64,000 nucleotides of DNA from Actinomycetospora sp. NBRC 106378 (GTDB lineage: Bacteria > Actinomycetota > Actinomycetes > Mycobacteriales > Pseudonocardiaceae): contig NZ_BSTT01000005.1 in NCBI RefSeq assembly GCF_030269685.1, forward strand, positions 248,001-312,000, read 5' to 3'. Below are positions 7,556-17,152 of this stretch, in pieces; position 1 is the stretch's first letter; each line of letters begins with the position of its first letter. Both the position numbers and the translations under genes were made by a program. Under the pieces are notes generated by a model. The model was not told where the DNA came from and did not search any database. It saw nothing but the letters and a program-made list of their open reading frames with translations.

Positions 7556-8482
7556 GTGACCGCAGCGGACCCGGACGTCGCAGCCCTCCTCGCCCGCTGG
7601 TCCGAGCGCGGTGAGCCCGCCATGTTCGAGGGCACTGACACCCCCGAGGGCATCGAGGCGGCCCGCGAGCGTTACGCCGCCCTGCTCCGCGAGACGGTCC
7701 GGCCGGCGCGTGCTGCCCCGGAGGTCCGCGACGACGGACCGGTGCCGGTGCGGCTGCACCACCCCGCCGAGCGGACCACCGCGACCCTCGTCGTCCACGC
7801 CCACGGCGGTGGCTGGGTGCTCGGCGGGGGCGAGGTCTACGACCCGATCGCGCAGCGACTCGCCGACGACACCGGCGCCGTCGTGGCCGCCGTCGACTAC
7901 CGCCTCGCGCCCGAGCACCGCTTCCCGGCACCGCTGCACGACGTCCTCGCCGGCCTCGCCTGGGCCGTCGACCACGCGGGGGAGTGGGACGCCGACCCGG
8001 CCCGGGTCGCCCTCGTCGGCGACTCGGCGGGCGCCAACCTCGTCGCGGGGGCGGCGCTCGCGCGCCGCGACCGGCGCGAACCCGTCGTCGGGACCCTGCT
8101 CGTCTACCCGCCGCCGGACTTCGAGGGTCGCTACCCGTCGGTCCGCGAGAACGGCGAGGGCCTCTTCCTGACGGCGGGTGACGTCGTCGCGTGCTCGCGG
8201 CTCTACCTCGGGTCGGCGAGCCCCCGGGGTGACATCCGCCTCTCCCCGCTGCGGGCGGACCTCACGGGGCTCGGCCCCACGATCGTCGCGACGGCGGGGC
8301 TGGACCCGCTGCGCGACGCGGGACGGGCGTTCGCCGAGGCCCTGACGGCCGCGGGGGTCGACGCGCGGCTGCGGGAGCACCCGACGTCGGTGCACGGCTT
8401 CCTCGGGTTCACGGGCGTGGTGCCCGCGGCCGACGACGCGGTCGCCGCGCTGCACCGGGAGTTCGCCGCGCTGATCTCCTGA
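7556..8482 (+). CDS. HSL-family alpha/beta hydrolase (esterase)
   Basis: Carboxylesterase-type hydrolase of the hormone-sensitive-lipase family, 308 residues. The HGGGW oxyanion motif, VDYRLAPEH, the nucleophile elbow GDSAGAN, the acid in [10 protein letters not shown] and the base in SVHGFLGF are all present, so it should be active on acyl esters; the substrate is not inferable. GTG at 7556 is supported by the adjacent -10. The fgd gene follows 32 bp downstream with its own -10 element. Confidence 0.85.
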   Translation: MTAADPDVAALLARWSERGEPAMFEGTDTPEGIEAARERYAALLRETVRPARAAPEVRDDGPVPVRLHHPAERTTATLVVHAHGGGWVLGGGEVYDPIAQRLADDTGAVVAAVDYRLAPEHRFPAPLHDVLAGLAWAVDHAGEWDADPARVALVGDSAGANLVAGAALARRDRREPVVGTLLVYPPPDFEGRYPSVRENGEGLFLTAGDVVACSRLYLGSASPRGDIRLSPLRADLTGLGPTIVATAGLDPLRDAGRAFAEALTAAGVDARLREHPTSVHGFLGFTGVVPAADDAVAALHREFAALIS

Positions 8483-8501
8483 GGCGGTCGGGGCGGACGA
8501 C

Positions 8502-8507
8502 TACGCT
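8502..8507 (+). promoter_or_regulatory. -10 element TACGCT, leaderless start of fgd
   Basis: TACGCT ends 7 nt before the GTG start at 8515 with no ribosome binding site between, which suggests a leaderless fgd transcript. Confidence 0.5.
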
Positions 8508-8514
8508 CGCGACC

Positions 8515-9525
8515 GTGACGGTGAAGATCGGATACAAGGCGTCCGCCGAGCAGTTCGGTCCGCGGGACCTGGTGGAGTACGCCGTCCTCGCGGAGCAGGC
8601 GGGTCTCGACAGCGCCTGGGTCTCGGACCACTTCCTGCCGTGGCGGCACGAGGGCGGCCACGCGCCGTCCGCGCTGACGTGGATGGCCGCCGCGGGCGAG
8701 CGCACCTCCCGGGTGCAGCTCGGCACCAGCGTGCTCACCCCCACCTTCCGCTACAACCCGGCGGTCATCGCGCAGACGTTCGCGACGATGGCCCTGCTCA
8801 CCGGGAACCGCGTCATCCTCGGCGCCGGCACCGGCGAGGCCCTCAACGAGGTCGCGGTCTCCGGGCGGGAGTGGCCCGAGTTCAAGGAGCGGTTCGCCCG
8901 GCTGCGGGAGTCCGTGCGCCTCATCCGGGCGCTGTGGACCGAGGAGACGGTGAACTTCGAGGGCGAGTACTACACCACCGTCGACGCCTCGATCTACGAC
9001 CGCCCGGAGCAGCCGGTCCCGATCTTCGTCGCCGCCGGCGGGCCGCAGATGGCGCGCTTCGCGGGCCGGGCGGGCGACGGGATGATCTGTACGTCGGGCA
9101 AGGGCATGGAGCTCTACACCGACAAGCTCATGCCGGCCCTCGCCGAAGGCCGCGAGAAGGCGGGCACCCCGGGCATCGACGGGGTCGACCGGATGATCGA
9201 GATCAAGATCTCCTACGACCGGGACGCGGACCGCGCGTTGGAGAACACCCGCTTCTGGGCGCCGCTGTCGCTCACCGCCGAGCAGAAGCAGTCGGTGACC
9301 ACCGCCCAGGAGATGGAGCAGCTCGCCGACGAGCTCCCCATCGAGCAGGTCGCGAAGCGCTGGATCGTCACCTCCGACCCCGACGAGGCGGTGGAGATGG
9401 TCCGCCCCTACGTCGAGGCCGGGCTCAACCACCTGGTGCTGCACGGGCCGGGCGACGACCAGCCCCGCTTCCTGGAGCAGGTCGCCGAGGACCTGCTTCC
9501 GAAGCTGCGCGGCCTGGGGGACTGA
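8515..9525 (+). CDS. fgd: F420-dependent glucose-6-phosphate dehydrogenase
   Basis: Oxidises glucose-6-phosphate to 6-phosphogluconolactone while reducing coenzyme F420, feeding F420-dependent reductases. It has 336 residues, the family length. It follows the M. tuberculosis Fgd1 pattern throughout: [84 protein letters not shown] and [11 protein letters not shown]. The His/Trp of SDHF-PW and the Glu of GEALNE correspond to active-site residues of the family. It ends 4 bp from the converging DUF3140 stop. Confidence 0.95.
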   Translation: MTVKIGYKASAEQFGPRDLVEYAVLAEQAGLDSAWVSDHFLPWRHEGGHAPSALTWMAAAGERTSRVQLGTSVLTPTFRYNPAVIAQTFATMALLTGNRVILGAGTGEALNEVAVSGREWPEFKERFARLRESVRLIRALWTEETVNFEGEYYTTVDASIYDRPEQPVPIFVAAGGPQMARFAGRAGDGMICTSGKGMELYTDKLMPALAEGREKAGTPGIDGVDRMIEIKISYDRDADRALENTRFWAPLSLTAEQKQSVTTAQEMEQLADELPIEQVAKRWIVTSDPDEAVEMVRPYVEAGLNHLVLHGPGDDQPRFLEQVAEDLLPKLRGLGD

Positions 9526-9529
9526 AGGC

Positions 9530-9859
9530 TCACTTCAGGGGGTCGTGGCCCCAGTTCATCAGCGAGTAGCGCCACGCGGAGGTCTCGACGTCCTCCTTCG
9601 ACGGCTTCTGCTTCAGGTGCCGGGCCACGTACCCGTTCACCTTCTTCATGGCCGCGACGTCGTCGTCGTCGAGGTCGCCGACCTTCTTGCGCTGGATCTC
9701 CACGATCCGGCGGCCCATGGAGTGGCCGGTGGACTCCTCGTCGCCCGAGGAGTTGCCCACCGACTGCGACTCGTCGGTGTCGAGCCAGTCGTCGAGCTCC
9801 TTCGGCGACATGTTCACGGCGTCGTCGAACTCGGAGCGGATGGTGTCGGTGTCTGCCAC
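9530..9859 (-). CDS. DUF3140 protein
   Basis: A small acidic protein of 109 residues matching DUF3140: DTDTIRSEFDDAVNMSPKEL, WLDTDESQSVG, GRRIVEIQRKK and the C-terminal WRYSLMNWGHDP. Family function is unknown. GTG at 9859 is chosen because the family starts with this motif; longer in-frame starts run into palindromic element A3. It stands alone, converging on fgd with only 4 bp between stops and no hairpin. Confidence 0.8.
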   Translation of the reverse strand: MADTDTIRSEFDDAVNMSPKELDDWLDTDESQSVGNSSGDEESTGHSMGRRIVEIQRKKVGDLDDDDVAAMKKVNGYVARHLKQKPSKEDVETSAWRYSLMNWGHDPLK

Positions 9860-9876
9860 GAAGTGGCGTACCCGCC

Positions 9877-9920
9877 AGGTGAGCACTAATCCGTGTCCTG
9901 GCACGGAAAAGTGCTCACCT
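9877..9920. repeat. Palindromic element family A, copy A3 (one arm decayed)
   Basis: The left arm is intact (AGGTGAGCACTAATCCGT) but the right arm reads ACGGAAAAGTGCTCACCT, two changes from the complement, and removes the TAG of that arm on the plus strand. It lies between the panB 3' end and the DUF3140 start. Confidence 0.85.
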
Positions 9921-9929
9921 GAGCGCAGC

Positions 9930-10748
9930 TCACCTGAAGGAGTGCTCCTCCGCCGGGTAGACGCCCTCGCGCACCTCGCGGGAGAACTGCTCGGCCGCCC
10001 CGCCGAGGGCGCCGGCGAGATCGGCGTAGCGCTTCACGAAGCGGGGCACGCGACCGGTGTTCAGGCCCGCCATGTCGGGCCACACGAGCACCTGGGCGTC
10101 GCAGTCGGGGCCCGCCCCGATCCCGACGGTGGGGATGCGCAGCTCGCCGGTCACCTTCTTCGCGACGTCGGCGGGCACCATCTCGAGCACGGTCGCGAAC
10201 GCGCCGGCCTCCTGGACCGCGAGGGCGTCGGCGACCAGCTTGTCCGCGCCCGCTCCGCGGCCCTGCACCCGGAACCCGCCGAGGGCGTGCTCGCTCTGCG
10301 GGGTGAAGCCGAGGTGGGCCATGACCGGGATGCCGGCGTCGACCAGTGCCCGGATCTGCGGGGCGTAGTGCGCGCCGCCCTCGAGCTTGACCGCCGCCGC
10401 GCCGCCCTCCTTCATGAACCGGACCGCGGTCTCCAGCGCCTGGGCGGGGGAGACCTGGTAGGAGCCGAAGGGCAGGTCGGCGACGATCAGCGAGCGCGAG
10501 GCCCCGCGCACGACGGCCTTGGTCAGCATGAGGAGCTCGTCGACCGAGACCGGGACGGTCGAGTCGTAGCCGAGCACGTTGTTGGCGGCCGAGTCGCCGA
10601 CGAGCAGGACGGGGATGCCCGCCTCGTCGAACACCCTCGCCGTCGGGAAGTCGTAGGCGGTGAGCATCGGCCACCGCTCACCGGCGTCCTTCCACTGCTG
10701 CAGGTGGTGGATGCGGACGCGCTTGGGCAGCTGTGCAGGTGACGTCAT
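9930..10748 (-). CDS. panB: 3-methyl-2-oxobutanoate hydroxymethyltransferase (ketopantoate hydroxymethyltransferase)
   Basis: First step of pantothenate synthesis: adds a hydroxymethyl group from methylenetetrahydrofolate to 2-oxoisovalerate. It has 272 residues. Family motifs are [33 protein letters not shown] (metal-binding Asp), [29 protein letters not shown] and [21 protein letters not shown] at 10748 has a good GGAGGA ribosome site. Element A3 follows the stop. The TAP-like lipoprotein gene is divergent, as recalled for M. tuberculosis Rv2224c/Rv2225. Confidence 0.95.
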   Translation of the reverse strand: MTSPAQLPKRVRIHHLQQWKDAGERWPMLTAYDFPTARVFDEAGIPVLLVGDSAANNVLGYDSTVPVSVDELLMLTKAVVRGASRSLIVADLPFGSYQVSPAQALETAVRFMKEGGAAAVKLEGGAHYAPQIRALVDAGIPVMAHLGFTPQSEHALGGFRVQGRGAGADKLVADALAVQEAGAFATVLEMVPADVAKKVTGELRIPTVGIGAGPDCDAQVLVWPDMAGLNTGRVPRFVKRYADLAGALGGAAEQFSREVREGVYPAEEHSFR

Positions 10749-10921
10749 CGTCGTGTCCTCCTGCCTCGAGGCCCGCGCGTGCGGGTCCCCGGGCACGTGA
10801 GAGGGGAACAGTGCGCTGGGAAGCGTGCACCCCGCGGCCGTGCGCAGCGCGGACGTGTCGTCAGCCTCACAGCCCCGGGACCCCGACGGGGACCGCATCC
10901 GGCGGTTGCGAGGATGACCGG

Positions 10922-12559
10922 ATGCGTCCGGGGAGCAGGTCCGTCCGTCCGAGGAGTTCCCGACGGCGGGTGTGGCGGCTCGCGGCGCTGCTCGCGGTGG
11001 TGCTCGCCGCCGCGGCGTGCGCCGACGCGGTCCCGGGCACGGCGACGGCCCCCGGGACCACCTCGTCCTCGGCGGCGCCCGCCGACGCGGTCCCGCCGGG
11101 GCTGGAGCGCTTCTACTCCCAGCAGCTGCGCTGGGGCTCGTGCCTGCCGTTCGCCACCACCGACGAGGACCGGCTCTACTACGACCAGCCCGGCTTCGAG
11201 TGCGCGCGCCTCGAGGTCCCGATCGACTACGCGAACCCGGGCGGCCGGACCGCGCAGATCGCGGTGTCGCGGGTGCGGGCGAGCGACCCGGACCAGCGCA
11301 TCGGTTCGCTGCTGGTCAACCCCGGCGGGCCGGGCGCCTCCGGGGTGAGCCTGTCCTCCCAGCTCGCGCTCATCACCAAGGGCGACGAGGTGGCCCGCCG
11401 GTTCGACCTCGTCGGCTTCGACCCCCGGGGTATCGGCGCGAGCACCCCGACCATCCGGTGCCTGACCGGGCCGGAGCAGGACGCCCAGCGCGCCGCCGAC
11501 ATCACCGACCCGTCGCCGGCCGGGGTGGCGCGGGCGAACGGCCTGGCGCGTCAGACCGCGGACGGGTGCGCGGCGCGCAGCGGGGTCGACCTGCTGGCGA
11601 ACGCGGGGACCCGCGACGTCGTCAAGGACATGGACGTGCTGCGCGCGGCGCTCGGCGACCGGCAGCTGACCTACCTCGGCTTCTCCTACGGCACCCGCCT
11701 CGGCTACACCTACGCCGAGCAGTTCCCGCGCAACGTGCGCGCGCTGGTCCTCGACGGCGCCCTGGACCCGAACCAGGACCCGACCGAGGAGGTCATCGAC
11801 CAGGGCCGCGGCTTCCAGGGCGCGTTCGAGGCGTTCGCGAAGGACTGCGCGAGCAGGCCCGGCTGTGCTCTCGGCTCCGACCCGACGCAGGCGACGGCCC
11901 GCTTCCAGGCGATGACGCGGCCGCTGATCGAGGCGCCGATCCGGCTGCCCGACGGCCGGGTGCTCTCCTACAACGACGCCCAGCAGGGCACCATCCAGGC
12001 GCTCTACGCGACCTCGCTGTGGCCCGACCTGCGCCAGGGCCTGACCGAGCTGGCCCAGGGCCGCGGGCAGACCCTCATGGGCCTCGCCGACCAGTACTAC
12101 GACCGGGCGCCCGACGGCTCCTACTCCCCGCAGCAGGACGCGTTCACCGCGATCCGCTGCGTGGACGACCCGCGGGTCACCGACCCGGCTCAGGCCCTGG
12201 ACCGGGCGCAGCGCTACAACGAGGCCGCGCCGTTCCTCGACTCCGGGCGCGGGGCGAGCTCCGCGCTCGACTCGTGCGCGTTCTGGCCGGCGCAGGCCCC
12301 GGTGACCGGGGGCCCGCACACGCCGCAGGTGCCCGGCCTCGCCCCGCCGCTCGTGGTGTCCACCACCGGCGATCCGGCCACGCCCTACCAGGCGGGGGTC
12401 GACCTCGCGAAGGCGCTGAACGGCTCGCTGCTGACCAAGGTCGGCGACCAGCACACGGCCACGTTCCAGAACTTCCCGTGCGTCGACGCCATCGTGACCC
12501 GGTACCTCGTCGACGGGACGCCGGCCCCGCCGAACGCCCGGTGTGGCGAGACCGGGTGA
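10922..12559 (+). CDS. TAP-like alpha/beta hydrolase lipoprotein (tripeptidyl aminopeptidase/CaeA family)
   Basis: Secreted, lipid-anchored serine peptidase or esterase of 545 residues. An Arg-rich N-terminus and hydrophobic helix end in the lipobox LAAAAC, followed by a Pro/Ser/Thr linker. The catalytic domain has [21 protein letters not shown], the nucleophile elbow [10 protein letters not shown] and a C-terminal TAP-like domain with [10 protein letters not shown] (acid) and VGDQHT (base). Position beside panB and upstream of glnA2-glnE matches Rv2223c/Rv2224c (CaeA) in M. tuberculosis. Native substrate unknown. Confidence 0.87.
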   Translation: MRPGSRSVRPRSSRRRVWRLAALLAVVLAAAACADAVPGTATAPGTTSSSAAPADAVPPGLERFYSQQLRWGSCLPFATTDEDRLYYDQPGFECARLEVPIDYANPGGRTAQIAVSRVRASDPDQRIGSLLVNPGGPGASGVSLSSQLALITKGDEVARRFDLVGFDPRGIGASTPTIRCLTGPEQDAQRAADITDPSPAGVARANGLARQTADGCAARSGVDLLANAGTRDVVKDMDVLRAALGDRQLTYLGFSYGTRLGYTYAEQFPRNVRALVLDGALDPNQDPTEEVIDQGRGFQGAFEAFAKDCASRPGCALGSDPTQATARFQAMTRPLIEAPIRLPDGRVLSYNDAQQGTIQALYATSLWPDLRQGLTELAQGRGQTLMGLADQYYDRAPDGSYSPQQDAFTAIRCVDDPRVTDPAQALDRAQRYNEAAPFLDSGRGASSALDSCAFWPAQAPVTGGPHTPQVPGLAPPLVVSTTGDPATPYQAGVDLAKALNGSLLTKVGDQHTATFQNFPCVDAIVTRYLVDGTPAPPNARCGETG

Positions 12560-12583
12560 TCACGGTCCCGACGGGGGACCCCT

Positions 12584-12599
12584 GTGACGTCCCTGTAAC
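12584..12599 (+). promoter_or_regulatory. GlnR-like box before glnA2
   Basis: GTGAC-n6-GTAAC resembles the actinobacterial GlnR box (GTNAC-n6-GAAAC) with one mismatch and lies 11 bp upstream of the -10 element. It fits nitrogen control of a glutamine synthetase but is unproven. Confidence 0.4.
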
Positions 12600-12609
12600 A
12601 CCGTCTCCT

Positions 12610-12615
12610 TAGGGT
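12610..12615 (+). promoter_or_regulatory. -10 element TAGGGT, leaderless start of glnA2
   Basis: TAGGGT ends 7 nt before the ATG at 12623 and no Shine-Dalgarno is present, so the transcript is probably leaderless. Confidence 0.5.
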
Positions 12616-12622
12616 CGCGAGC

Positions 12623-13966
12623 ATGGATCGGCAGCAGGAGTTCGTCCTGCGGACGTTGGACGAGCGCGACATCCGCTTCGTGCGGCTGTGGTTCACCGAC
12701 GTCCTGGGTTACCTGAAGTCGGTCGCGATCGCCCCGGCGGAGCTGGAGGGGGCGTTCGCGGAGGGCATCGGTTTCGACGGGTCGTCGATCGAGGGCTTCA
12801 GTCGGGTCTACGAGTCGGACATGGTCGCGAAGCCCGACCCGTCGACCTTCCAGGTGCTGCCCTGGGAGGACGCCGACGGCGACCACTACTCGGCCCGGAT
12901 GCTGTGCGACATCACGATGCCCGACGGCTCGCCGTCGTGGGCCGACCCGCGCCACGTCCTGCGCCGCGCGCTCTCGCGCGCCGCCGAGGCCGGGTTCACC
13001 TGCTACGTGCACCCCGAGATCGAGTTCTACCTGCTGCGCGACCTCCCCGACGACGGCACGCCGCCGGTCCCCGCCGACACCGGCGGCTACTTCGACCAGG
13101 CCAGCCACGACATCGCGCCGCACTTCCGGCGCCGCGCCATCGACTCGCTCGAGGCGATGGGCATCTCGGTGGAGTTCTCCCACCACGAGGGCGGGCCGGG
13201 GCAGCAGGAGATCGACCTGCGCTACGCCGACGCGCTGTCGATGGCCGACAACATCATGACGTTCCGCTACCTCGTGAAGGAGGTGGCGATCACCCAGGGC
13301 GTGCGGGCCTCGTTCATGCCCAAGCCGTTCACCCAGCACCCGGGCTCGGCGATGCACACCCACATCAGCCTGTTCGAGGGTGACCAGAACGCCTTCCACG
13401 ACGCCGCCGAGCCCTACGAGCTGTCGAAGACCGGCAAGGCGTTCGTCGCCGGGGTCCTGCGCCACGCGCGGGAGATGTCCGCGGTGACCAACCAGTTCGT
13501 CAACTCCTACAAGCGCCTCGTCGTGGGCGGCGAGGCCCCGACCGCCGTGTGCTGGGGCCACGCGAACCGGTCCGCCCTGGTCCGCGTGCCGATGTACTCG
13601 CCGGGCAAGGCGTCCTCGCGCCGCGTCGAGGTGCGCTCGCTGGACTCCGCCGCGAACCCCTACCTGGCCTACGCCGTGATCCTCGGCGCCGGTCTCAAGG
13701 GCATCGCCGAGGGCTACGAGCTGCCGCCGGCCGCGGAGGACAACGTCTGGTCGCTGACCGAGGGCGAGCGCCGCGCGATGGGCTACCAGACGCTCCCGCA
13801 GAACCTCGACGGCGCGCTGCAGGCCTTCGAGCAGTCCGACCTCATGGCGGAGATCCTCGGCGAGCACGTCTACGACTTCTTCCTGCGCAACAAGCGCAGC
13901 GAGTGGGACGCCTACCGCCGCAACGTCACCCCCTACGAGCTGGCGACCTACCTACCGACGCTGTAG
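12623..13966 (+). CDS. glnA2: Glutamine synthetase, GlnA2 type (GSI-alpha-like)
   Basis: ATP-dependent ligation of ammonia to glutamate, 447 residues. It has DVLGYLKSVAI, EGIGFDGSSIEGF, the catalytic HPEIEFYLL, SHHEGGPGQQEIDLRY, FMPKPF and NRSALVRVPMY. The region where adenylylated enzymes carry the regulatory Tyr reads AAEDNVWSLTEGER here, without [10 protein letters not shown], so it is probably not a GlnE target, unlike GlnA1 at 21.5 kb. glnE follows 105 bp downstream, the same order as recalled for M. tuberculosis Rv2222c/Rv2221c. Confidence 0.92.
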   Translation: MDRQQEFVLRTLDERDIRFVRLWFTDVLGYLKSVAIAPAELEGAFAEGIGFDGSSIEGFSRVYESDMVAKPDPSTFQVLPWEDADGDHYSARMLCDITMPDGSPSWADPRHVLRRALSRAAEAGFTCYVHPEIEFYLLRDLPDDGTPPVPADTGGYFDQASHDIAPHFRRRAIDSLEAMGISVEFSHHEGGPGQQEIDLRYADALSMADNIMTFRYLVKEVAITQGVRASFMPKPFTQHPGSAMHTHISLFEGDQNAFHDAAEPYELSKTGKAFVAGVLRHAREMSAVTNQFVNSYKRLVVGGEAPTAVCWGHANRSALVRVPMYSPGKASSRRVEVRSLDSAANPYLAYAVILGAGLKGIAEGYELPPAAEDNVWSLTEGERRAMGYQTLPQNLDGALQAFEQSDLMAEILGEHVYDFFLRNKRSEWDAYRRNVTPYELATYLPTL

Positions 13967-13978
13967 TCCGCGGCCCGG

Positions 13979-14027
13979 ACGTCAGCGGTGGCACACGGCT
14001 GACGCCCGACGTCAGCAGGGCGCCACG
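13979..14027. repeat. Family D repeat, copy D1
   Basis: A roughly 49-bp sequence with GTCAGCGGTGGCNCACGGC, then CCCGACGTCAGC and GCGCCAC lies between glnA2 and glnE. About 40 of 49 positions recur at 39782 inside the MFS-USP gene. It contains CGTCAGC and GCTGACG as a short inverted pair but no long clean stem. Confidence 0.7.
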
Positions 14028-14058
14028 GCGGCCGGACTCGTCGTCGGGACGGCGCGAC

Positions 14059-14064
14059 TAGGCT
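14059..14064 (+). promoter_or_regulatory. -10 element TAGGCT, leaderless start of glnE
   Basis: TAGGCT ends 7 nt before the GTG at 14072. No other in-frame start precedes the conserved domain, so this site and the start support each other. Confidence 0.5.
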
Positions 14065-14071
14065 CGCCCGG

Positions 14072-17000
14072 GTGACGAGCGCTGATGGTCGAGCTCCGCT
14101 TCGCTCCGTCTCCGTCCCGCCCTCCGCGCGCGACCGTCGGCCTGCCCGCACGCCGGCCCGGCTCGGCTTCACCGACCCCGACGCCGGGCCCCGCCTGGCC
14201 GAGCTCGGCTGGTGGGACGGGGACGACGCCGTGCCGGCCGCCGCCCTCGTCGTCTGGGCCCTGGCGCGGGCCGCCGACCCCGACCTCGCGCTCACCGCCG
14301 TGGAGCGGCTGCGCGAGTCGCTGGGGGAGGCGTGGTCGGAGCTCGACCAGGCGCTGCGCGTCGACCAGGGGCTGCGCGGGCGCCTGTTCGGGGTGCTCGG
14401 CGCCTCGACGGCGCTGGGCGACCACCTGATCAACCAGCCCGAGCGCTGGCGGCTGCTGCGCACCGTCCTCGCCCCGGGCCGGGTGCACGACACCTCCCGG
14501 ATGCCGAGCGCGGCGGACCGCTGCCGGACGCACCTCGACGCGGTCGGCGCGAAGCCCGACACGGACGCCCCGGTCGCGGGCGTCACCGGCCAGGCGGCGG
14601 TGGAGCTGCTGCGCCTGGCCTGGCGCGACGACGTGCTGCTGCTCGCGGCCGCGGACCTGCAGTCGGTGTGCGAGCCGGAGCTGCCGTTCTGGCCCGTCGA
14701 CGCGATCTCCGGGCAGCTCGCCGACGTCGCGGCCGCGGGCCTGGAGGCGGCGCTCGCGGTGGCCCGGGCCGAGATCGGTGCGGAGCGGGCCGCGGGCGTG
14801 CGCCTCGGGGTGATCGGCATGGGCAAGTGCGGCGGGCGGGAGCTGAACTACGTCTCCGACATCGACGTCATCTTCCTGCACGAGGGCCCCGCGGACGTCG
14901 CGACGCGGCTCGCGGCGGCGATGATGCGGGTGGCCACCGAGGCGTTCCTCGAGGTCGACGCGAACCTGCGTCCCGAGGGACGGCAGGGCCAGCTGACCCG
15001 CACCCTCGACGGGCACGTGTCCTACTACCAGCGGTGGGCCCGGACCTGGGAGTTCCAGGCGCTGCTCAAGGCCCGGCCGGTGGCGGGCGACCGGGAGCTC
15101 GGGCGGGAGTACTGCGAGGCCCTCGCGCCGATGGTGTGGAGTGCCGCCGAGCGGGACGACTTCGTGGCCGACGTGCGGGCGATGCGCAAGCGGGTCGAGG
15201 ACCACATCCGCCACGACGTCGCCGACCGCGAGCTCAAGCTCGGTCGCGGCGGCCTGCGCGACGTGGAGTTCGCCGTGCAGCTGCTCCAGCTCGTGCACGG
15301 GCGCGGGGACGAGTCGCTGCGCGGGCAGAACACGCTCGAGACCCTCGCCGCGCTCGGCGAGGGCGGCTACATCGGTCGGGACGACGCCGCGAACCTCGCC
15401 GCCTCCTACCGCTTCCTGCGCCTGCTCGAACACCGGGTGCAGCTGCAGAAGCTGCGCCGCACCCACCTCTTCCCCTCCGACGACGACACCGCGGGTCTGC
15501 GCTGGCTCGCCCGCGCGGCGAAGCTGCGCCCGGACGGCCGCCGGGACGCGGTGGGGGTGCTGCAGGCCGAGCGCTCGCGCACCACCGTGCGGGTGCGCCG
15601 GCTGCACGAGAAGCTCTTCTACCGCCCGCTGCTGGAGTCGGTGGCGCGGGTGGCGGGCTCGGACCTGGTGCTCACCGAGCAGTCCGCCACGCGGCGCCTG
15701 GCGGCACTGGGGTGGAGCTCGCCGTCGGGGGCGCTCAAGCACGTCGCCGCGCTCACCGCCGGGACGAGCCGCGCGGCGCGCATCCAGCGGGCGCTGCTGC
15801 CGGTGCTGCTCGACCAGCTCGGTCACACCGCCGACCCCGACCACGGCCTGCTCGCCTACCGCAAGGTCTCCGAGGCGCTCGCGTCGACCCCGTGGTTCCT
15901 CGCCCTGCTGCGCGACGAGGGGCTCGCGGCGGACCGCCTCATGTACGTGCTGGGTACGTCCCGCTGGGTGGCCGAGATGATGCCGCGCTCGCCGGAGGTG
16001 CTCCGGCTGCTCGGGGGCGACGGCCCGTCGGCCGAGCTCGTCGCCCGGGAGCCCGGCGAGGTCGCGCAGTCGCTGCGCGCGGCCGTCGCCCGGCACACCG
16101 ACCCGCGCTCGGCCGGCAACGTCGCCCGCTCGCTGCGCCGCGTGGAGCTCCTGCGGGTGGCGTGCGCGGACCTGCTCGGCCTGACCGACGTCCCCCGCGT
16201 GTGCACGGCGCTGACGAGCGTCTGGGCCGCCGTGCTGCAGGCGGCGCTGGAGGCCGCGATCCGGGAGCGGGCGGGCGACCGTCCGGCGCCGGCCATCATC
16301 GCGATCATCGGCATGGGGCGCCTCGGCGGCGGGGAGCTGGGCTACGGCTCGGACGCCGACGTCGTCGCGGTGTGCGAGCCCACGGAGGGCGCCACCGACC
16401 AGGAGGCCACCACCTACGCCCGCAGCGTGGTCGAGTCGGCGATCGCCGCGCTCGGCGCCCCCAGCCCCGACCCCGCCCTGGAGGTGGACACCAAGCTGCG
16501 ACCGGAGGGCCGCAGCGGCCCGCTGGTCCGCACCCTGTCCTCCTACGCGGACTACCTGCGCCGGTGGGCGCAGACCTGGGAGTGCCAGGCCCTGCTGCGG
16601 GCCCGCCCCGTCGCGGGCGACGAGGACCTCGGTCGGCGCTTCACCGAGATGATCGCGCCCTACCGCTACCCCGAGGGCGGGCTGCCCGAGGAGCAGGCGA
16701 CCGAGATCCGCCGGATGAAGGCGCGGGTCGACGCCGAGCGGCTCCCGCGCGGCGCGGACCGGGCGCTGCACACGAAGCTCGGCACCGGCGGGCTGGCCGA
16801 CGTCGAGTGGACGGTGCAGCTGCTGCAGCTCCAGCACGCCGCGGCCGTGCCCGCGCTGCGCACGCCCTCGACCCTCGAGGCCCTCGAGGCGCTGCAGGCC
16901 GCCGACCTGCTCACCGCGGGCGACGCCGCCGAGCTCGCGGCGGGCTGGACGACCGCCACCCGCGCCCGCGGGATCGCCACGCTCGTCCGCGGCAAGCCGA

Positions 17001-17152
17001 CCGACCAGCTGCCCCGCTCGGGTCGCGAGCTGGCCGCCATCGCGTCGGCGCTCGGCTTCCCGGAGGACGATCCCGGCGCCTGCATCGACGAGTACCGCCG
17101 CATCACCCGTCACGCCCGCGCGGTGGTCGACCGGGTGTTCTCGGCGGTCTGA
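14072..17152 (+). CDS. glnE: Bifunctional glutamine synthetase adenylyltransferase/deadenylylase
   Basis: Adds or removes AMP on the regulatory Tyr of GlnA1 in response to nitrogen status; 1026 residues, family length. Two nucleotidyltransferase halves are clear: GMGKCGGRELNYVSDIDV near residue 250 (deadenylylating) and GMGRLGGGELGYGSDADV near 747 (adenylylating), each followed by LRPEGR(Q/S)G and a helical region with LGRGGLRDVEF or LGTGGLADVEW. The first 28 residues are basic and partly encoded by a family C repeat, ahead of the conserved LGFTDPDAGPRLAELGWW. The stop overlaps the next gene's ATG by 1 nt. Confidence 0.93.
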   Translation: MTSADGRAPLRSVSVPPSARDRRPARTPARLGFTDPDAGPRLAELGWWDGDDAVPAAALVVWALARAADPDLALTAVERLRESLGEAWSELDQALRVDQGLRGRLFGVLGASTALGDHLINQPERWRLLRTVLAPGRVHDTSRMPSAADRCRTHLDAVGAKPDTDAPVAGVTGQAAVELLRLAWRDDVLLLAAADLQSVCEPELPFWPVDAISGQLADVAAAGLEAALAVARAEIGAERAAGVRLGVIGMGKCGGRELNYVSDIDVIFLHEGPADVATRLAAAMMRVATEAFLEVDANLRPEGRQGQLTRTLDGHVSYYQRWARTWEFQALLKARPVAGDRELGREYCEALAPMVWSAAERDDFVADVRAMRKRVEDHIRHDVADRELKLGRGGLRDVEFAVQLLQLVHGRGDESLRGQNTLETLAALGEGGYIGRDDAANLAASYRFLRLLEHRVQLQKLRRTHLFPSDDDTAGLRWLARAAKLRPDGRRDAVGVLQAERSRTTVRVRRLHEKLFYRPLLESVARVAGSDLVLTEQSATRRLAALGWSSPSGALKHVAALTAGTSRAARIQRALLPVLLDQLGHTADPDHGLLAYRKVSEALASTPWFLALLRDEGLAADRLMYVLGTSRWVAEMMPRSPEVLRLLGGDGPSAELVAREPGEVAQSLRAAVARHTDPRSAGNVARSLRRVELLRVACADLLGLTDVPRVCTALTSVWAAVLQAALEAAIRERAGDRPAPAIIAIIGMGRLGGGELGYGSDADVVAVCEPTEGATDQEATTYARSVVESAIAALGAPSPDPALEVDTKLRPEGRSGPLVRTLSSYADYLRRWAQTWECQALLRARPVAGDEDLGRRFTEMIAPYRYPEGGLPEEQATEIRRMKARVDAERLPRGADRALHTKLGTGGLADVEWTVQLLQLQHAAAVPALRTPSTLEALEALQAADLLTAGDAAELAAGWTTATRARGIATLVRGKPTDQLPRSGRELAAIASALGFPEDDPGACIDEYRRITRHARAVVDRVFSAV
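14086..14111. repeat. Family C repeat, diverged copy in the glnE N-terminus
   Basis: GGTCGAGCTCCGCTTCGCTC followed by CGTCTCC matches the patatin-gene repeats except for changes in the middle. It encodes residues about 6-18 of GlnE, outside the conserved domain. Confidence 0.65.

Noticed and set aside
14012-17113. Long antisense frame opposite glnE and other long opposite-strand frames
   Set aside because: Such frames are expected from the codon bias of very high-GC genes. The product is His/Arg/Gly-rich without domains, while the plus strand encodes a clear GlnE.
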